DNA of 43,491 nt from Micrococcaceae bacterium (GTDB lineage: Bacteria; Actinomycetota; Actinomycetes; Actinomycetales; Micrococcaceae): assembly GCA_030452125.1 (NCBI GenBank), contig JAKDMV010000012.1, forward strand, positions 1-43,491, given 5' to 3'. The first letter of the stretch is position 1. Every line of letters begins with the position of its first letter. Under the pieces are notes generated by a model. It did not search any database, was not told the origin of the DNA, and saw nothing but the letters and a program-made list of their open reading frames with translations. Shown here one piece after another: positions 1 to 7,673 of this stretch. The translations under genes were made by a program, and so were the position numbers.

Positions 1-1
1 G

Positions 2-988
2 GACTCCCCCGCCCAGGCGTCCGAAAGCGCCCCCGCGCCACGGCCCGCCGAGGGGACTTCGACGCCCGGGACCATGGAGCCTCGCCCCCCGACCGGGGCC
101 ACCGGCGGACGCCTGCTCGCCTCCCCGCTCGCCCGCAGGATCGCCGAACAGCATGGCATCGATCCGGCGTCGATCACCGGGACCGGCCCAGGCGGTCGGA
201 TCGTCAGGGCCGATGTCGAAGCCGCGGTGGCCGCCCAGGCCGACACCGCCCCGCAGCAGCCCGCAGGGAAGACCGCGGCGAGCAATACCTCCACGGATGA
301 GACGGAATCGGTGGAGGTTCCCCTGACGATGATGCGCAAGGTGATGGCCGAACGACTCACCGAAAGCGCTGGCGCCCCGCACTTCTACCTGACCAATGTG
401 GTGGCCGTGGACCGGCTCTTCGCCCTGCGCGCCGAGATCAATGAACGCTTCGCCGACACCGGGACCAGGATCAGCGTGACCGACCTGCTGGTCAAGGCGT
501 GCGCCCTGACCTTGGAGGACCACCCCCAGGTCAATGCCTCCTGGGCCGGGGACAAGATCCTCCAGCATCCGCGGGCACATATCGGGGTGGCGGTGGCCCT
601 GGATGACGGGCTGATCGTCCCGGTCGTCCGCAACGCCGCCACCAAGGGCCTCGATGTGATCTCCACGGAAACCCGGGCCTTGGCCACGAAGGCCCGGGAC
701 GGCAAGCTGGCCCCGGCCGAATTCAGCGGCGGGACCTTCTCGATCAGCAACCTGGGCATGTTCGGCATCGACAACTTCACCGCGGTCATCAATCCACCCG
801 AGGCCGCGATCCTGGCAGTGGGCGCCACCACCGAGGAGCCCTACGTGCAGGACGGGAAGCTCTCCAGCCGCCGGATCATGAAGATCACCCTCACCTCCGA
901 CCACCGGGTCCTGGACGGCGCCGTTTCGGCGGCGTTCCTGCGCGATCTCAAACGCACGCTGGAAGAGCCTTTGAGGATCATCATCTGA
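2..988 (+). CDS. Dihydrolipoamide acyltransferase (E2), 3' part
   Basis: C-terminal part of the E2 core of a 2-oxoacid dehydrogenase complex (pyruvate or branched-chain type), which moves the acyl group from lipoyl-lysine to CoA. The frame is open from the first bases, so the lipoyl domain and start codon lie upstream of the window. What is visible is an Ala/Pro-rich linker, then a peripheral E3-binding domain (LASPLARRIAEQHGID..GTGPGGRI), a second linker, and the catalytic CAT domain starting near EVPLTMMRKVMAERL. The CAT domain ends with the active-site motif SDHRVLDG, which carries the catalytic His and Asp, and the usual SISNLGMFGID segment precedes it. An internal ATG at position 74 is only a linker methionine. 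The sequence does not decide between pyruvate and branched-chain substrates; the E1 genes would lie upstream. Confidence 0.93.
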   Translation, partial: DSPAQASESAPAPRPAEGTSTPGTMEPRPPTGATGGRLLASPLARRIAEQHGIDPASITGTGPGGRIVRADVEAAVAAQADTAPQQPAGKTAASNTSTDETESVEVPLTMMRKVMAERLTESAGAPHFYLTNVVAVDRLFALRAEINERFADTGTRISVTDLLVKACALTLEDHPQVNASWAGDKILQHPRAHIGVAVALDDGLIVPVVRNAATKGLDVISTETRALATKARDGKLAPAEFSGGTFSISNLGMFGIDNFTAVINPPEAAILAVGATTEEPYVQDGKLSSRRIMKITLTSDHRVLDGAVSAAFLRDLKRTLEEPLRIII

Positions 989-1105
989 TCCGTCCTCCGA
1001 CCGGGCGTCCCGCCGGAGTGGTCGGACCTCTGGACTTTGGCGCCGGGAAGTTGGTTAATGAATTAAGGACCGTCGCCCTCGGGAACGTGGTTCTCGTTGT
1101 TGACC

Positions 1106-1122
1106 AACACGTTCGACGTGTT
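1106..1122. promoter_or_regulatory. 17-nt perfect inverted repeat, operator-like
   Basis: AACACGT-TCG-ACGTGTT forms 7-bp arms around 3 nt. It lies 56 bp before the DUF4177 start and just after a TTGACC at 1100-1105 that could be a -35 element. It is a candidate binding site for a dimeric repressor; which one is unknown. The rest of the 989-1178 gap holds only a weak 7-bp hairpin (996-1002 with 1020-1026) after the E2 stop. Confidence 0.4.
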
Positions 1123-1178
1123 CTCCACGACATCGGGGCGTCAACGGGCTTCGCCACTCGCCGCGAGGAGGACCGGCC

Positions 1179-1376
1179 ATGCATGAATATAAAGTCATCA
1201 CCGACAGGATCAAGGACTACCCGGATTTCAAACCCTCGGATCTTGAAGCCAGTCTCAACGAGCATGCCCTGTCCGGGTGGAAGGTCGTCACCTGTTTCAC
1301 CGACTCGACCGTCTGGCATGAGACCACTGTGACCACCATCCTGGAACGCCAAAGCAACTACACCACCAAGTCCTAG
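1179..1376 (+). CDS. DUF4177-like small protein
   Basis: A 65-residue protein of unknown function. It has the layout of DUF4177-type proteins: an N-terminal beta strand (HEYKVIT), a helix carrying LEASLNEHALSGWKVVT, then a strand running to ILERQ. The GWKVV core is the most recognisable part. GAGGAGG at 1165-1171 lies 7 nt before the ATG and fixes the start. No signal peptide or membrane segment is present, so it should be cytosolic. It stands alone between the E2 gene and the convergent DUF1295 gene. The 17-nt palindrome upstream suggests it is regulated. Family assignment rests on a short motif and is moderate; no biochemical role is known to me for this family. Confidence 0.7.
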   Translation: MHEYKVITDRIKDYPDFKPSDLEASLNEHALSGWKVVTCFTDSTVWHETTVTTILERQSNYTTKS

Positions 1377-1386
1377 GCCGGCGGGA

Positions 1387-1422
1387 GGTCACCCGACGAT
1401 CCTCTGGACCGGTCGGGTGACC
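1387..1422. terminator. Hairpin between convergent genes
   Basis: An 11-bp perfect stem (GGTCACCCGAC at 1387-1397 with GTCGGGTGACC at 1412-1422) sits 10 nt after the DUF4177 stop and before the end of the convergent DUF1295 gene. No T-run follows on either strand, so it would be a U-poor terminator of the kind often seen in actinobacteria. Confidence 0.5.
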
Positions 1423-1511
1423 CGGACACCGCACCCCCGCACCATGGCGCGGATTTTCCTGCCGGGTCCAGGTGATTCCACGGATCACGGCCTTCGGCGC
1501 CTTGGAACCGG

Positions 1512-2381
1512 CTACCAGATCCGAGGAACCAGGACCGGGGTCCTTGCCTTATAGGCCTCATAGTCTGCTTGGCCGCCCCACTTGGCATCGGACTTCTTTT
1601 CCAACAGGGGCACCCCGCTGACCTGGGTCAGGAGCAGAATGACCAGGACCGGTGAAATCAGTGCCACCAGCTGCCATCCTTCAAGTGCCGGGAAGGCGAC
1701 GATGGCGACGCCGATCCACAGCAGGATCTCACCGAAGTAGTTGGGGTGGCGCGAGGTCGACCACAGGCCGGAGGAAATGAATCCTCCTTTTTTCGACGGG
1801 TCGGCGTTGAACCGCGATTTCTGCTGGTCGGCCACCACTTCCAGACCGAACCCGAGCATCCACAGCAGGACGCCAACGAGCGCAAAACCGTCCAGGGGAA
1901 CTCGGTGATCCGACGTCATGGCCACCCACGCCGCGGCCGCGGTGAAGGTGACCCACAACCCCTGGAGCGTCCACGTGCTCAGGAACCTGACGAAGGAGGG
2001 CTTGATCTGGTCAAAACGGTCATCCTTGCCCGCTCGGCTGATACGACGGAACAAGAAGAGTCCGAGCCGCAACGTCCAGATGAGAACCATCGTGGCCAGG
2101 ATCAGGGAACGCGCGTCGATATCTGGAAGGGCCACAAGAATCATGACGGTAATCGCCACATAGCTCAGCATGCCGGTGAGGTCATAGTACTTTTCGGTCT
2201 GCGCCAAAAACGCAGGGATAAAAGCCATCCACTGGATCACGATGGCCATGCCCACGGCCAGGGCAAAGACGGGGATCACTCCCAGGGTGATACCGCCACT
2301 GCTGCCGGCAGCAGCAAGCAAGGCTCCGATGATCAGCACGATGGGCAACGTGATCAGCGCCGTGCGCTCAGACTTTTTCAC
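1512..2381 (-). CDS. DUF1295 family membrane protein (steroid 5-alpha-reductase-like fold)
   Basis: A 289-residue polytopic membrane protein. Hydrophobic segments begin with LITLPIVLIIGALLAAA and continue through the protein. The C-terminal signature GLWSTSRHPNYFGEILLW is the hallmark shared by DUF1295, steroid 5-alpha-reductase C-terminal and isoprenylcysteine methyltransferase folds, where it helps bind NADPH or SAM. Substrate is unknown; a lipid or isoprenoid is plausible. The open frame extends upstream, but I chose the GTG at 2381 because AGAGAGGAA lies just before it; an ATG seven codons upstream (2402) is the alternative. It is transcribed divergently from marR-fadD, and the 2382-2510 gap contains a MarR-type palindrome, so this gene is probably in that regulator's regulon. 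Confidence 0.85.
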   Translation of the reverse strand: MKKSERTALITLPIVLIIGALLAAAGSSGGITLGVIPVFALAVGMAIVIQWMAFIPAFLAQTEKYYDLTGMLSYVAITVMILVALPDIDARSLILATMVLIWTLRLGLFLFRRISRAGKDDRFDQIKPSFVRFLSTWTLQGLWVTFTAAAAWVAMTSDHRVPLDGFALVGVLLWMLGFGLEVVADQQKSRFNADPSKKGGFISSGLWSTSRHPNYFGEILLWIGVAIVAFPALEGWQLVALISPVLVILLLTQVSGVPLLEKKSDAKWGGQADYEAYKARTPVLVPRIW

Positions 2382-2450
2382 GGAAAAGTTCCTCTCTGCC
2401 ATGCGGAGCTTTCGCGGAGGCGATGCTACCGATAAAATTTCATTCAATCT

Positions 2451-2463
2451 TTTGATGATCAAA
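2451..2463. promoter_or_regulatory. MarR-type operator (perfect palindrome)
   Basis: TTTGAT-G-ATCAAA is a perfect 6+1+6 inverted repeat in an AT-rich patch (about 2429-2475) that stands out in this GC-rich sequence. It lies between the divergent DUF1295 gene and marR and overlaps the putative -35 region of marR. The TTGAT...ATCAA form is typical of MarR-family operators. Confidence 0.65.
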
Positions 2464-2479
2464 GAATCTTGACTATACT
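2452..2479 (+). promoter_or_regulatory. Putative marR-fadD promoter
   Basis: TTGATG (2452-2457), a 16-nt spacer and TATACT (2474-2479) form a sigma-70-like promoter. Transcription would start near 2486, about 25 nt before the marR ATG. The -35 lies inside the palindrome, which fits negative autoregulation. Confidence 0.55.
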
Positions 2480-2510
2480 CGAAGCCTGCTCTTAAGGAAC
2501 GGAAGCCGCC

Positions 2511-2966
2511 ATGTTGTCCCACCTTTCCGTCGCCACGACCTTGCAGCAAATGTTGATTCTGGCCCGCGAAAGCGAGCGGGAAACGGCTCTGGGATTGGGC
2601 CTGAATCTCACGGATTTCCGTGCCCTTTCGGTGCTGACCCAGTCAGGGCCGATGACTTCGGGGAATCTCGCGCTGGAGCTGGGCTCCACCGCGGCCACCA
2701 CTACGGCCATCACCAACCGTCTGGAGCTGGGAGGCTACCTCACCCGCAACCGGGGCGCGGCAGACAGGCGCCATGTCATGTTGACGGCAACCAACACGGC
2801 CTTCCAGGGAATCCTGGACCCGACCCATCCGCTGGCCACTGCCCTCTACGAACAGCTCCAGGGCCTACCCGTTGAGCACAGCACCATCGTCAGCAACTTT
2901 CTTGACGCTACCCAAGTCCTGATGCGCAACCACCTGCACACACTGTCTAATGAGGACACCCCGTGA
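2511..2966 (+). CDS. MarR-family transcriptional regulator
   Basis: A 151-residue winged-helix regulator. The recognition region reads GNLALELGSTAATTTAITNRLE, followed by the wing GYLTRNRGAADRRHVMLTAT, whose DRR motif is the MarR family signature. N- and C-terminal helices would form the dimer interface. Its stop overlaps the fadD start (GTGA, 2963-2966), so the two are translationally coupled. With a MarR-type palindrome directly upstream and DUF1295 on the other side, the simplest reading is an autoregulated switch for a small lipid or fatty-acid module that responds to an acyl or aromatic ligand. The ligand is inference; the family call is firm. Confidence 0.92.
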   Translation: MLSHLSVATTLQQMLILARESERETALGLGLNLTDFRALSVLTQSGPMTSGNLALELGSTAATTTAITNRLELGGYLTRNRGAADRRHVMLTATNTAFQGILDPTHPLATALYEQLQGLPVEHSTIVSNFLDATQVLMRNHLHTLSNEDTP

Positions 2967-4831
2967 AAGAGTTCACCACGCCGCCCCTGGTGGGTCCAAC
3001 CATTTATCGAAACGCAACAGAGCTCCTGATGCAACGGCTCAGGACTTCGCCCCACCACATAGCCTTCGAAGTTCGTTCCGCCGGCGCAGCGATCACGGAT
3101 CCCTGGGACCAAGTGAGCACCAGAGAGTTCGTCGGGCAGGTCCGAGCCCTGGCCAAAGGCTTCATGGCTTCGGGCCTGCAGCCCGGTCAATCCATCGCCA
3201 TCATCTCGCCCACCCGCTATGAATGGGCCCTGGCGGACATGGCCGCCTGGTTCGCCGGCGCCGTCATCGTTCCCCTCTACGAGACCGCGGCGGTCAACCA
3301 GATATCGGCCATTATCACCGACGCCGACGTGCGCTTCGGTGTGGCCGGCACGACGGAACACGCCCGGATACTCAAACAGGGATTCGAGCAAGCCGGCATG
3401 GCCGATGGGCGCATCTGGACGATGGATCCGAACACTGAATCGTCCCTGGACGTTCTGGTGCACAGCGGCGAACACATCACCGATGAGGCCCTGGAGCAAC
3501 GACGGCTGGTGGCCACACTGGATGCGGTGGCAACCATCGTCTACACCTCGGGGACCACCGCTGCACCCAAGGGTGCGCTCATCACCCATGGGAACTTCGT
3601 CAACCAGGTACTGAATGTGGCCGGATCCTACGGTGAGGTGGTCCAGGAATCCGGCAACACGGTGATTTTCCTCCCGATGGCCCACGTACTGGCCCGCGGG
3701 CTCCAACTGATCTGTCTGGCCAACGGCATGCGCATTGCCCACCTGGGCGACACTCGTGAGGTGGTACCGGCTCTAGGCGCACTGAAACCCACCTTCTTGG
3801 TGGTGGTCCCGCGTGTTCTGCAAAAAATACGGACATCCGCTGCAGCAGCCGCCGAGGCAAAACATCTCGGCCCCCTCTGGAAGGTGGCACAGGACACCGC
3901 GGTGCAATGGGGCCGGCTGGCAGAGCGTCGCGATACACATCCGGCAGCACGAGCCGGGCTCGGGCTCCGGATCAAGCACGCCCTCTTTGATGGATTGTTC
4001 TATGCCCGGATCAGAAAACTGGTCGGTGGGCGCCTGGGCTATCTCCTCTCCGGTGCCGCGGCGCTGGACGCTGAACTATCGCTGTTCTTCCGCGGTCTAG
4101 GATTACCCGTCATTGAAGGATACGGACTCACTGAAACCACGGCTCCGCTGACCGGAAACCTTCCTGGAGCAATCACGGCAGGTTCCGTGGGAGTGCCCAT
4201 GCCGGGAACCACAGTCCGCATTTCGGATCAGGGCGAGGTCCTGGCTCGCGGGGCCGGTGTTTTTTCCGGATACAACAGACCCGCGGACAACACCGAGGCC
4301 TTCATCGACGGCTTCTTCCGCACCGGTGACCTCGGCGAGCTCGATGAGCGCGGGCAGCTGACCCTCAAGGGGCGCATCAAGGATGTCGTCGTCACAGCAG
4401 GCGGCAAAACCGTTTCCCCCACCATCTGGGAAGGATACGTCGAAAATGATCCCCTCATCGCCCATGCCGTGATGGTGGGAGAAGGCCGCCCTTTTCTCGG
4501 CGGCCTGCTGCTCCTTGACTTCGAAGCCGTCATCGATTGGGCCCATCGACACGGGGTCACCCGACTGGCGGGCCTTCGAATCCCCGAGACAGGTGGGGCG
4601 GTCACCATCGAGGAGCACGGACTTCTCGAAGTACTCAATCAGACGGTCAGCAAGGCGAATTCGAAAGTGTCCCGTCCCGAGCAGGTCCGAAAGTTCCTCC
4701 CGCTGCTGACCGATCTCAGCGAAGCCAGCGGAATCATGACTCCCACCATGAAGCTCAAGCGCGGGATCTTCACCCAACGTTCGCGTCCGTTCGTCGAAAA
4801 GATCTATGCGCAGTCACCGGAGCAAGGCTAG
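2963..4831 (+). CDS. Long-chain fatty-acid--CoA ligase (AMP-forming)
   Basis: A 622-residue ANL-superfamily adenylating enzyme that activates a fatty acid with ATP and forms acyl-CoA; cytosolic or membrane-associated. The P-loop-like motif YTSGTTAAPKG is at about 194-204, the A5 motif YGLTETTAPL follows in the middle, and RTGDLGELDERGQLTLKGRIKDVVV carries the ATP-ribose Asp and hinge Arg. AGGKTVSPTIWE follows in the C-terminal subdomain, and MKLKRG near the end carries the likely catalytic Lys. Length and motif spacing match FadD15-type enzymes. The GTG start overlaps the marR stop by 4 nt. Chain-length preference cannot be read from sequence. Confidence 0.93.
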   Translation: MKEFTTPPLVGPTIYRNATELLMQRLRTSPHHIAFEVRSAGAAITDPWDQVSTREFVGQVRALAKGFMASGLQPGQSIAIISPTRYEWALADMAAWFAGAVIVPLYETAAVNQISAIITDADVRFGVAGTTEHARILKQGFEQAGMADGRIWTMDPNTESSLDVLVHSGEHITDEALEQRRLVATLDAVATIVYTSGTTAAPKGALITHGNFVNQVLNVAGSYGEVVQESGNTVIFLPMAHVLARGLQLICLANGMRIAHLGDTREVVPALGALKPTFLVVVPRVLQKIRTSAAAAAEAKHLGPLWKVAQDTAVQWGRLAERRDTHPAARAGLGLRIKHALFDGLFYARIRKLVGGRLGYLLSGAAALDAELSLFFRGLGLPVIEGYGLTETTAPLTGNLPGAITAGSVGVPMPGTTVRISDQGEVLARGAGVFSGYNRPADNTEAFIDGFFRTGDLGELDERGQLTLKGRIKDVVVTAGGKTVSPTIWEGYVENDPLIAHAVMVGEGRPFLGGLLLLDFEAVIDWAHRHGVTRLAGLRIPETGGAVTIEEHGLLEVLNQTVSKANSKVSRPEQVRKFLPLLTDLSEASGIMTPTMKLKRGIFTQRSRPFVEKIYAQSPEQG

Positions 4832-4849
4832 ATTCGCCGGGCCATCTCC

Positions 4850-4855
4850 TAGACT
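4850..4855 (+). promoter_or_regulatory. -10 box, leaderless-type (ARH-like gene)
   Basis: TAGACT followed by 6 nt and then GTG at 4862. The transcript would start at or next to the start codon, and no ribosome binding site is visible. Confidence 0.6.
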
Positions 4856-4861
4856 GTCCGG

Positions 4862-5788
4862 GTGAACCAGACGCCGCAAAACCTCGAACCACGCCCCGAA
4901 TTCTCCGACCGGGTGCTCGCCATCCTGCAGGCCACGGCCGCCGGCGCCACCGCAGCCAGGGCCCTGGACGCCCCGGGTGAGACGGAGACCCTGCAGTTGT
5001 TCCTGCTCGATGGCCTCCTCGAAGCCGTCGAATGGGCCAATGACGGGGTCGCCTCCGATGAGGCGGCCTGCCTGTGGCTGGCCGGGCTGCGCTGGAGGCA
5101 CGCCGTCACCGGTTCCTTCCCCGAAGGGGCCCCGGAACCACTGCCGCGGTGGATCGACGCCGCCTTCGCCGACACCGGTGTGCTCCCGGCCCCGAACCTG
5201 GCCCCGGGGGATCCACAGAACCGCACGGCCCTGTCCGACCCGGAGATGGCCAGTACCGGTCGGCCGGCCCACCCCACGGCGGATGGTCCGGGGGTCCTGC
5301 CGCGGGCAGCGGTCATGGCCCTGCTGCCGCGGGTCGATGAGGGCACGACGGCACGGCTCGCCTCCGATGCCGCGGCCCTGACCCATGGTGCCCCCGCGGC
5401 CCACCGGGCTGCCGCATCGGCGGCGCTGGCGGTCCGGGCCGGCCTGGACCTGGGCGTGGAGGCGACGCAGCGTTGGCAGGAGCTGCTGGAGCAGTTGGCG
5501 CAGGACGAGGGGACCTCCTCCACCGCCCTGGGTGCCGCCCTGGCGGCCGCCCTCGAGGAGATGGCCTCCGGATTGTCCGAAACCGGTGGGGTCCCCGGCG
5601 TCGTCCGGCGTCTGGGGTCGGCACCGGATCCTGATACGGCAGGCTACGCGGCGGCGTTGGTGGCCTCGGCCCGCGGATATCGGCCGGCGGACGGCCGGCC
5701 GCAGTCCGCCGTGGATTCGGTCATCCACCAGATGCACCACCGGTGGGTCGAAGCCGTCCTCGGCGCTGCCCCGGAACCGGCGGGCTGA
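4862..5788 (+). CDS. ADP-ribosylglycohydrolase-like protein, probable pseudoenzyme
   Basis: A 308-residue cytosolic protein. LQLFLLDGLLEAVEWANDGVASDEAACLWLAGLRW matches the second conserved block of the ADP-ribosylglycohydrolase (DraG/ARH) family, and RAAVMALLPRVDEG..AAALTHGAPAAHRAAASAA matches its central block. DPDTAGYAAALVASARG near the C-terminus resembles the second metal-binding block. The N-terminal GxxxGDALG segment is unrecognisable, and the metal-ligand motif (S/T)DDT before the second block reads GETET. Real family members strip ADP-ribose from proteins or small molecules using two magnesium ions bound at these sites, so catalysis is doubtful here. The protein ends directly against the convergent exonuclease gene. 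Family call is moderate; loss of activity is inference. Confidence 0.6.
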   Translation: MNQTPQNLEPRPEFSDRVLAILQATAAGATAARALDAPGETETLQLFLLDGLLEAVEWANDGVASDEAACLWLAGLRWRHAVTGSFPEGAPEPLPRWIDAAFADTGVLPAPNLAPGDPQNRTALSDPEMASTGRPAHPTADGPGVLPRAAVMALLPRVDEGTTARLASDAAALTHGAPAAHRAAASAALAVRAGLDLGVEATQRWQELLEQLAQDEGTSSTALGAALAAALEEMASGLSETGGVPGVVRRLGSAPDPDTAGYAAALVASARGYRPADGRPQSAVDSVIHQMHHRWVEAVLGAAPEPAG

Positions 5789-6790
5789 TCAGGCGAGCCG
5801 GAACCCGTCGACCAGTTGCAGGAACTCACCTTCCGACAGCAGGGAGATCCCGCGTCCGGCCTCGCGCAACCGCAGGACATGTTTGACCTTGGTCGTCAGG
5901 CGGGTCGTGTGCAGATCCCCGGGGACGAAGCCGTCGCCGACGACCAGCACCGTGGTGGCGCGGGTGACCCGGCTGGCACAGGTGGCCCCGTTCTCCGCCG
6001 CCCGGTTCTTGGCTTCCTGCCGGGTGATGGACAGGTTCCCGGAAAAGACCACCGTCTCCCCGTAGAGCGGGTGCGCGGGGTCGGCCCCGGGGTTCGGCGG
6101 CGGGTTCTCCCCTTCGCTGGGCCAGCCTCCGGCCCAGGTCGGTTGGGCGGGGACCAGCATTCCGGCGGCCAGTCGTTCCCTGGCCGAGACCGTCGCCTTG
6201 GACAGGCCGTCCCCCGGCGCGTAGGCCGCGGCATGGCCCATCGCCACGCGGGCGGCGCCGGCGGCCCGGGAGACCGAGTCCACGGCATGCCGGTGGCCGA
6301 TGTCGATCATGATGGAGGCGCAGGCCCTGGCGTCGGCCAGGGCATCATGGTGGTTCTCCATCGGCGATCCCGCGGCTTCGGCGACGAAGGGCAGCGAATA
6401 GGACTGCAGCGAGTAGGTCTTGCGCGCCAGCTTCACGGTGCAGGCGAAATCGTAGGCCGGGCCCGCCAGTTCGGAGACCTCCAGGGCGGAACGGATGACC
6501 CCGAGGTCGAAGGCCGCGTTATGGGCCACGACGGTATCGGCACCGATGAAGGAGGCCAGTTCCCCGAAGACCTCGCCGAAGCGGGGCGCGGTGGCCACCA
6601 TATCGGCGGTGATCCCGTGGATCTGCACGTTGCGCGGATCGAAGTGGTCGAACCCCTCGGGCGGGCGCATCAGCCAGTAGGCCTCATCGACGATCCCCCC
6701 GTCACGGACGCGGGTGACGCCAACGGAGCAGGCCGACCCGCGAAATCCATTGGCCGTCTCGAAATCGATCGCCGTAAAGTCCAAAGCCAC
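5789..6790 (-). CDS. DEDDh 3'-5' exonuclease with C-terminal BRCT domain
   Basis: A 333-residue protein. The N-terminal DnaQ-like exonuclease domain (about 1-165) shows all DEDDh residues: D9 and E11 in IDFET, D95 in HNAAFD, and H148 and D153 in HHDALADA. These bind two metal ions for 3'-5' hydrolysis of DNA or RNA. The C-terminal part (about 250-333) reads as a BRCT domain: PLYGETVVFSGNL..RQEAKNRAAENGATCASRVTRATTVLVVG, close to the BRCT of NAD-dependent DNA ligases. The pair suggests a DNA-repair or proofreading nuclease guided by BRCT contacts. The GTG start has a TAAGGT box 6 nt upstream and no Shine-Dalgarno. Its stop abuts the end of the convergent ARH-like gene with no spacer. Confidence 0.9.
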   Translation of the reverse strand: MALDFTAIDFETANGFRGSACSVGVTRVRDGGIVDEAYWLMRPPEGFDHFDPRNVQIHGITADMVATAPRFGEVFGELASFIGADTVVAHNAAFDLGVIRSALEVSELAGPAYDFACTVKLARKTYSLQSYSLPFVAEAAGSPMENHHDALADARACASIMIDIGHRHAVDSVSRAAGAARVAMGHAAAYAPGDGLSKATVSARERLAAGMLVPAQPTWAGGWPSEGENPPPNPGADPAHPLYGETVVFSGNLSITRQEAKNRAAENGATCASRVTRATTVLVVGDGFVPGDLHTTRLTTKVKHVLRLREAGRGISLLSEGEFLQLVDGFRLA

Positions 6791-6796
6791 CCCACC

Positions 6797-6802
6797 ACCT
6801 TA
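6797..6802 (-). promoter_or_regulatory. -10 box, leaderless-type (exonuclease gene)
   Basis: On the minus strand TAAGGT, 6 nt, then GTG at 6790. It is divergent from the dedA promoter about 80 bp away. Confidence 0.6.
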
Positions 6803-6878
6803 GCGGGGCATTGCTGGGAGTCTGCCCACACTTTGTCCCGAAGGCCTCTTTCGTCCCAGCCGGTGGCCAGCCCGCCGG

Positions 6879-6884
6879 TAAGCT
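6879..6884 (+). promoter_or_regulatory. -10 box, leaderless-type (dedA)
   Basis: TAAGCT, 7 nt, then GTG ATG at 6892. This decides the dedA start, because the longer open frame beginning at 6811 would start before the promoter. Confidence 0.6.
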
Positions 6885-6891
6885 GGACCCT

Positions 6892-7584
6892 GTGATGATT
6901 GACGCCCTGAGCCCGGCCCTGGACGCCGCAGTGACCCTCCAGCCCCAGATGGCCGGCTTGCTGCCGGACTTCCTGAACCCCGATGTCTTCCTGCGCGATC
7001 CACGGTTGGCGCCCTGGATCATCCTGCTGGTCTGCGGCATCGTCTTCGCCGAAACCGGCCTGCTGGTCGGCTTCTTCCTCCCCGGCGATTCCATGTTGTT
7101 CACTGCGGGCCTGCTGGTCGCCACGGGGGCCATCGACGTGAACCTGTGGTTCTTTGCCGGATGCGTGTTCATCGCCGCCTTCGCCGGGGACCAGACCGGC
7201 TATCTCATTGGCCACAAGGCCGGGCCGTCGGTGTTCAATAAACCCGATTCGCGGTTCTTCAGGAAGGAATACGTGGACAAGGCCCACGAATTCTTCGAGC
7301 GATTCGGCGGCCGGGCGGTCATTCTGGCCCGCTTCGTGCCGATCGTGCGGACCTTCGTCCCGGTCATCGCCGGGGTCGCGAAGATGCACTATCGCACGTT
7401 CATCGCCTTCAACCTCGTCGGGGCGCTGCTCTGGGGGGTCGGAGTGACCCTGCTGGGCCACTGGCTCGGGCAGTACACCTGGGTCGGGAACAACATCGAC
7501 ATCATCTTCGTGGCCATCGTGCTGCTCTCGGTCGTGCCCATCGCCGTGGAACTGATCAAGGCCCGCAAACCCGCCCGGAGCTAG
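6892..7584 (+). CDS. DedA-family membrane protein
   Basis: A 230-residue integral membrane protein of the DedA/VTT (SNARE-associated Golgi) family. These proteins are tied to membrane phospholipid and undecaprenyl-phosphate flipping and to envelope stress. Hallmarks present are FFLPGDSMLF after the first hydrophobic segment, the motif EFFERFGGRAVILARFVPIVRTFVPVIAG with its two Arg residues, and NLVGALLWG. There are about five hydrophobic stretches and a basic C-terminus (KARKPARS). The start is GTG at 6892 or the adjacent ATG at 6895. A strong hairpin follows the stop. Substrate is not determinable from sequence. Confidence 0.92.
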   Translation: MMIDALSPALDAAVTLQPQMAGLLPDFLNPDVFLRDPRLAPWIILLVCGIVFAETGLLVGFFLPGDSMLFTAGLLVATGAIDVNLWFFAGCVFIAAFAGDQTGYLIGHKAGPSVFNKPDSRFFRKEYVDKAHEFFERFGGRAVILARFVPIVRTFVPVIAGVAKMHYRTFIAFNLVGALLWGVGVTLLGHWLGQYTWVGNNIDIIFVAIVLLSVVPIAVELIKARKPARS

Positions 7585-7595
7585 CCGGATGCACG

Positions 7596-7628
7596 AATCC
7601 CCCTGATCCGCGACGGATCAGGGGGATT
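7596..7628. terminator. Bidirectional hairpin terminator
   Basis: A perfect 14-bp stem (AATCCCCCTGATCC with GGATCAGGGGGATT) around a 5-nt loop lies between the convergent dedA and rdgB genes. T-runs are short on both sides, but the stem is strong and could serve both strands. Confidence 0.75.
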
Positions 7629-7673
7629 CCTTGGTCTGGCCGGGCGCCTACACCCGGAAGACTCGGCGACGGA

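Noticed and set aside
4814-5740. 308-codon open frame on the minus strand
   Set aside because: Antisense of the ARH-like gene, whose frame has a leaderless promoter and recognisable family blocks.
5816-6895. 359-codon open frame on the plus strand
   Set aside because: Antisense of the exonuclease-BRCT gene, which has every catalytic residue in place.
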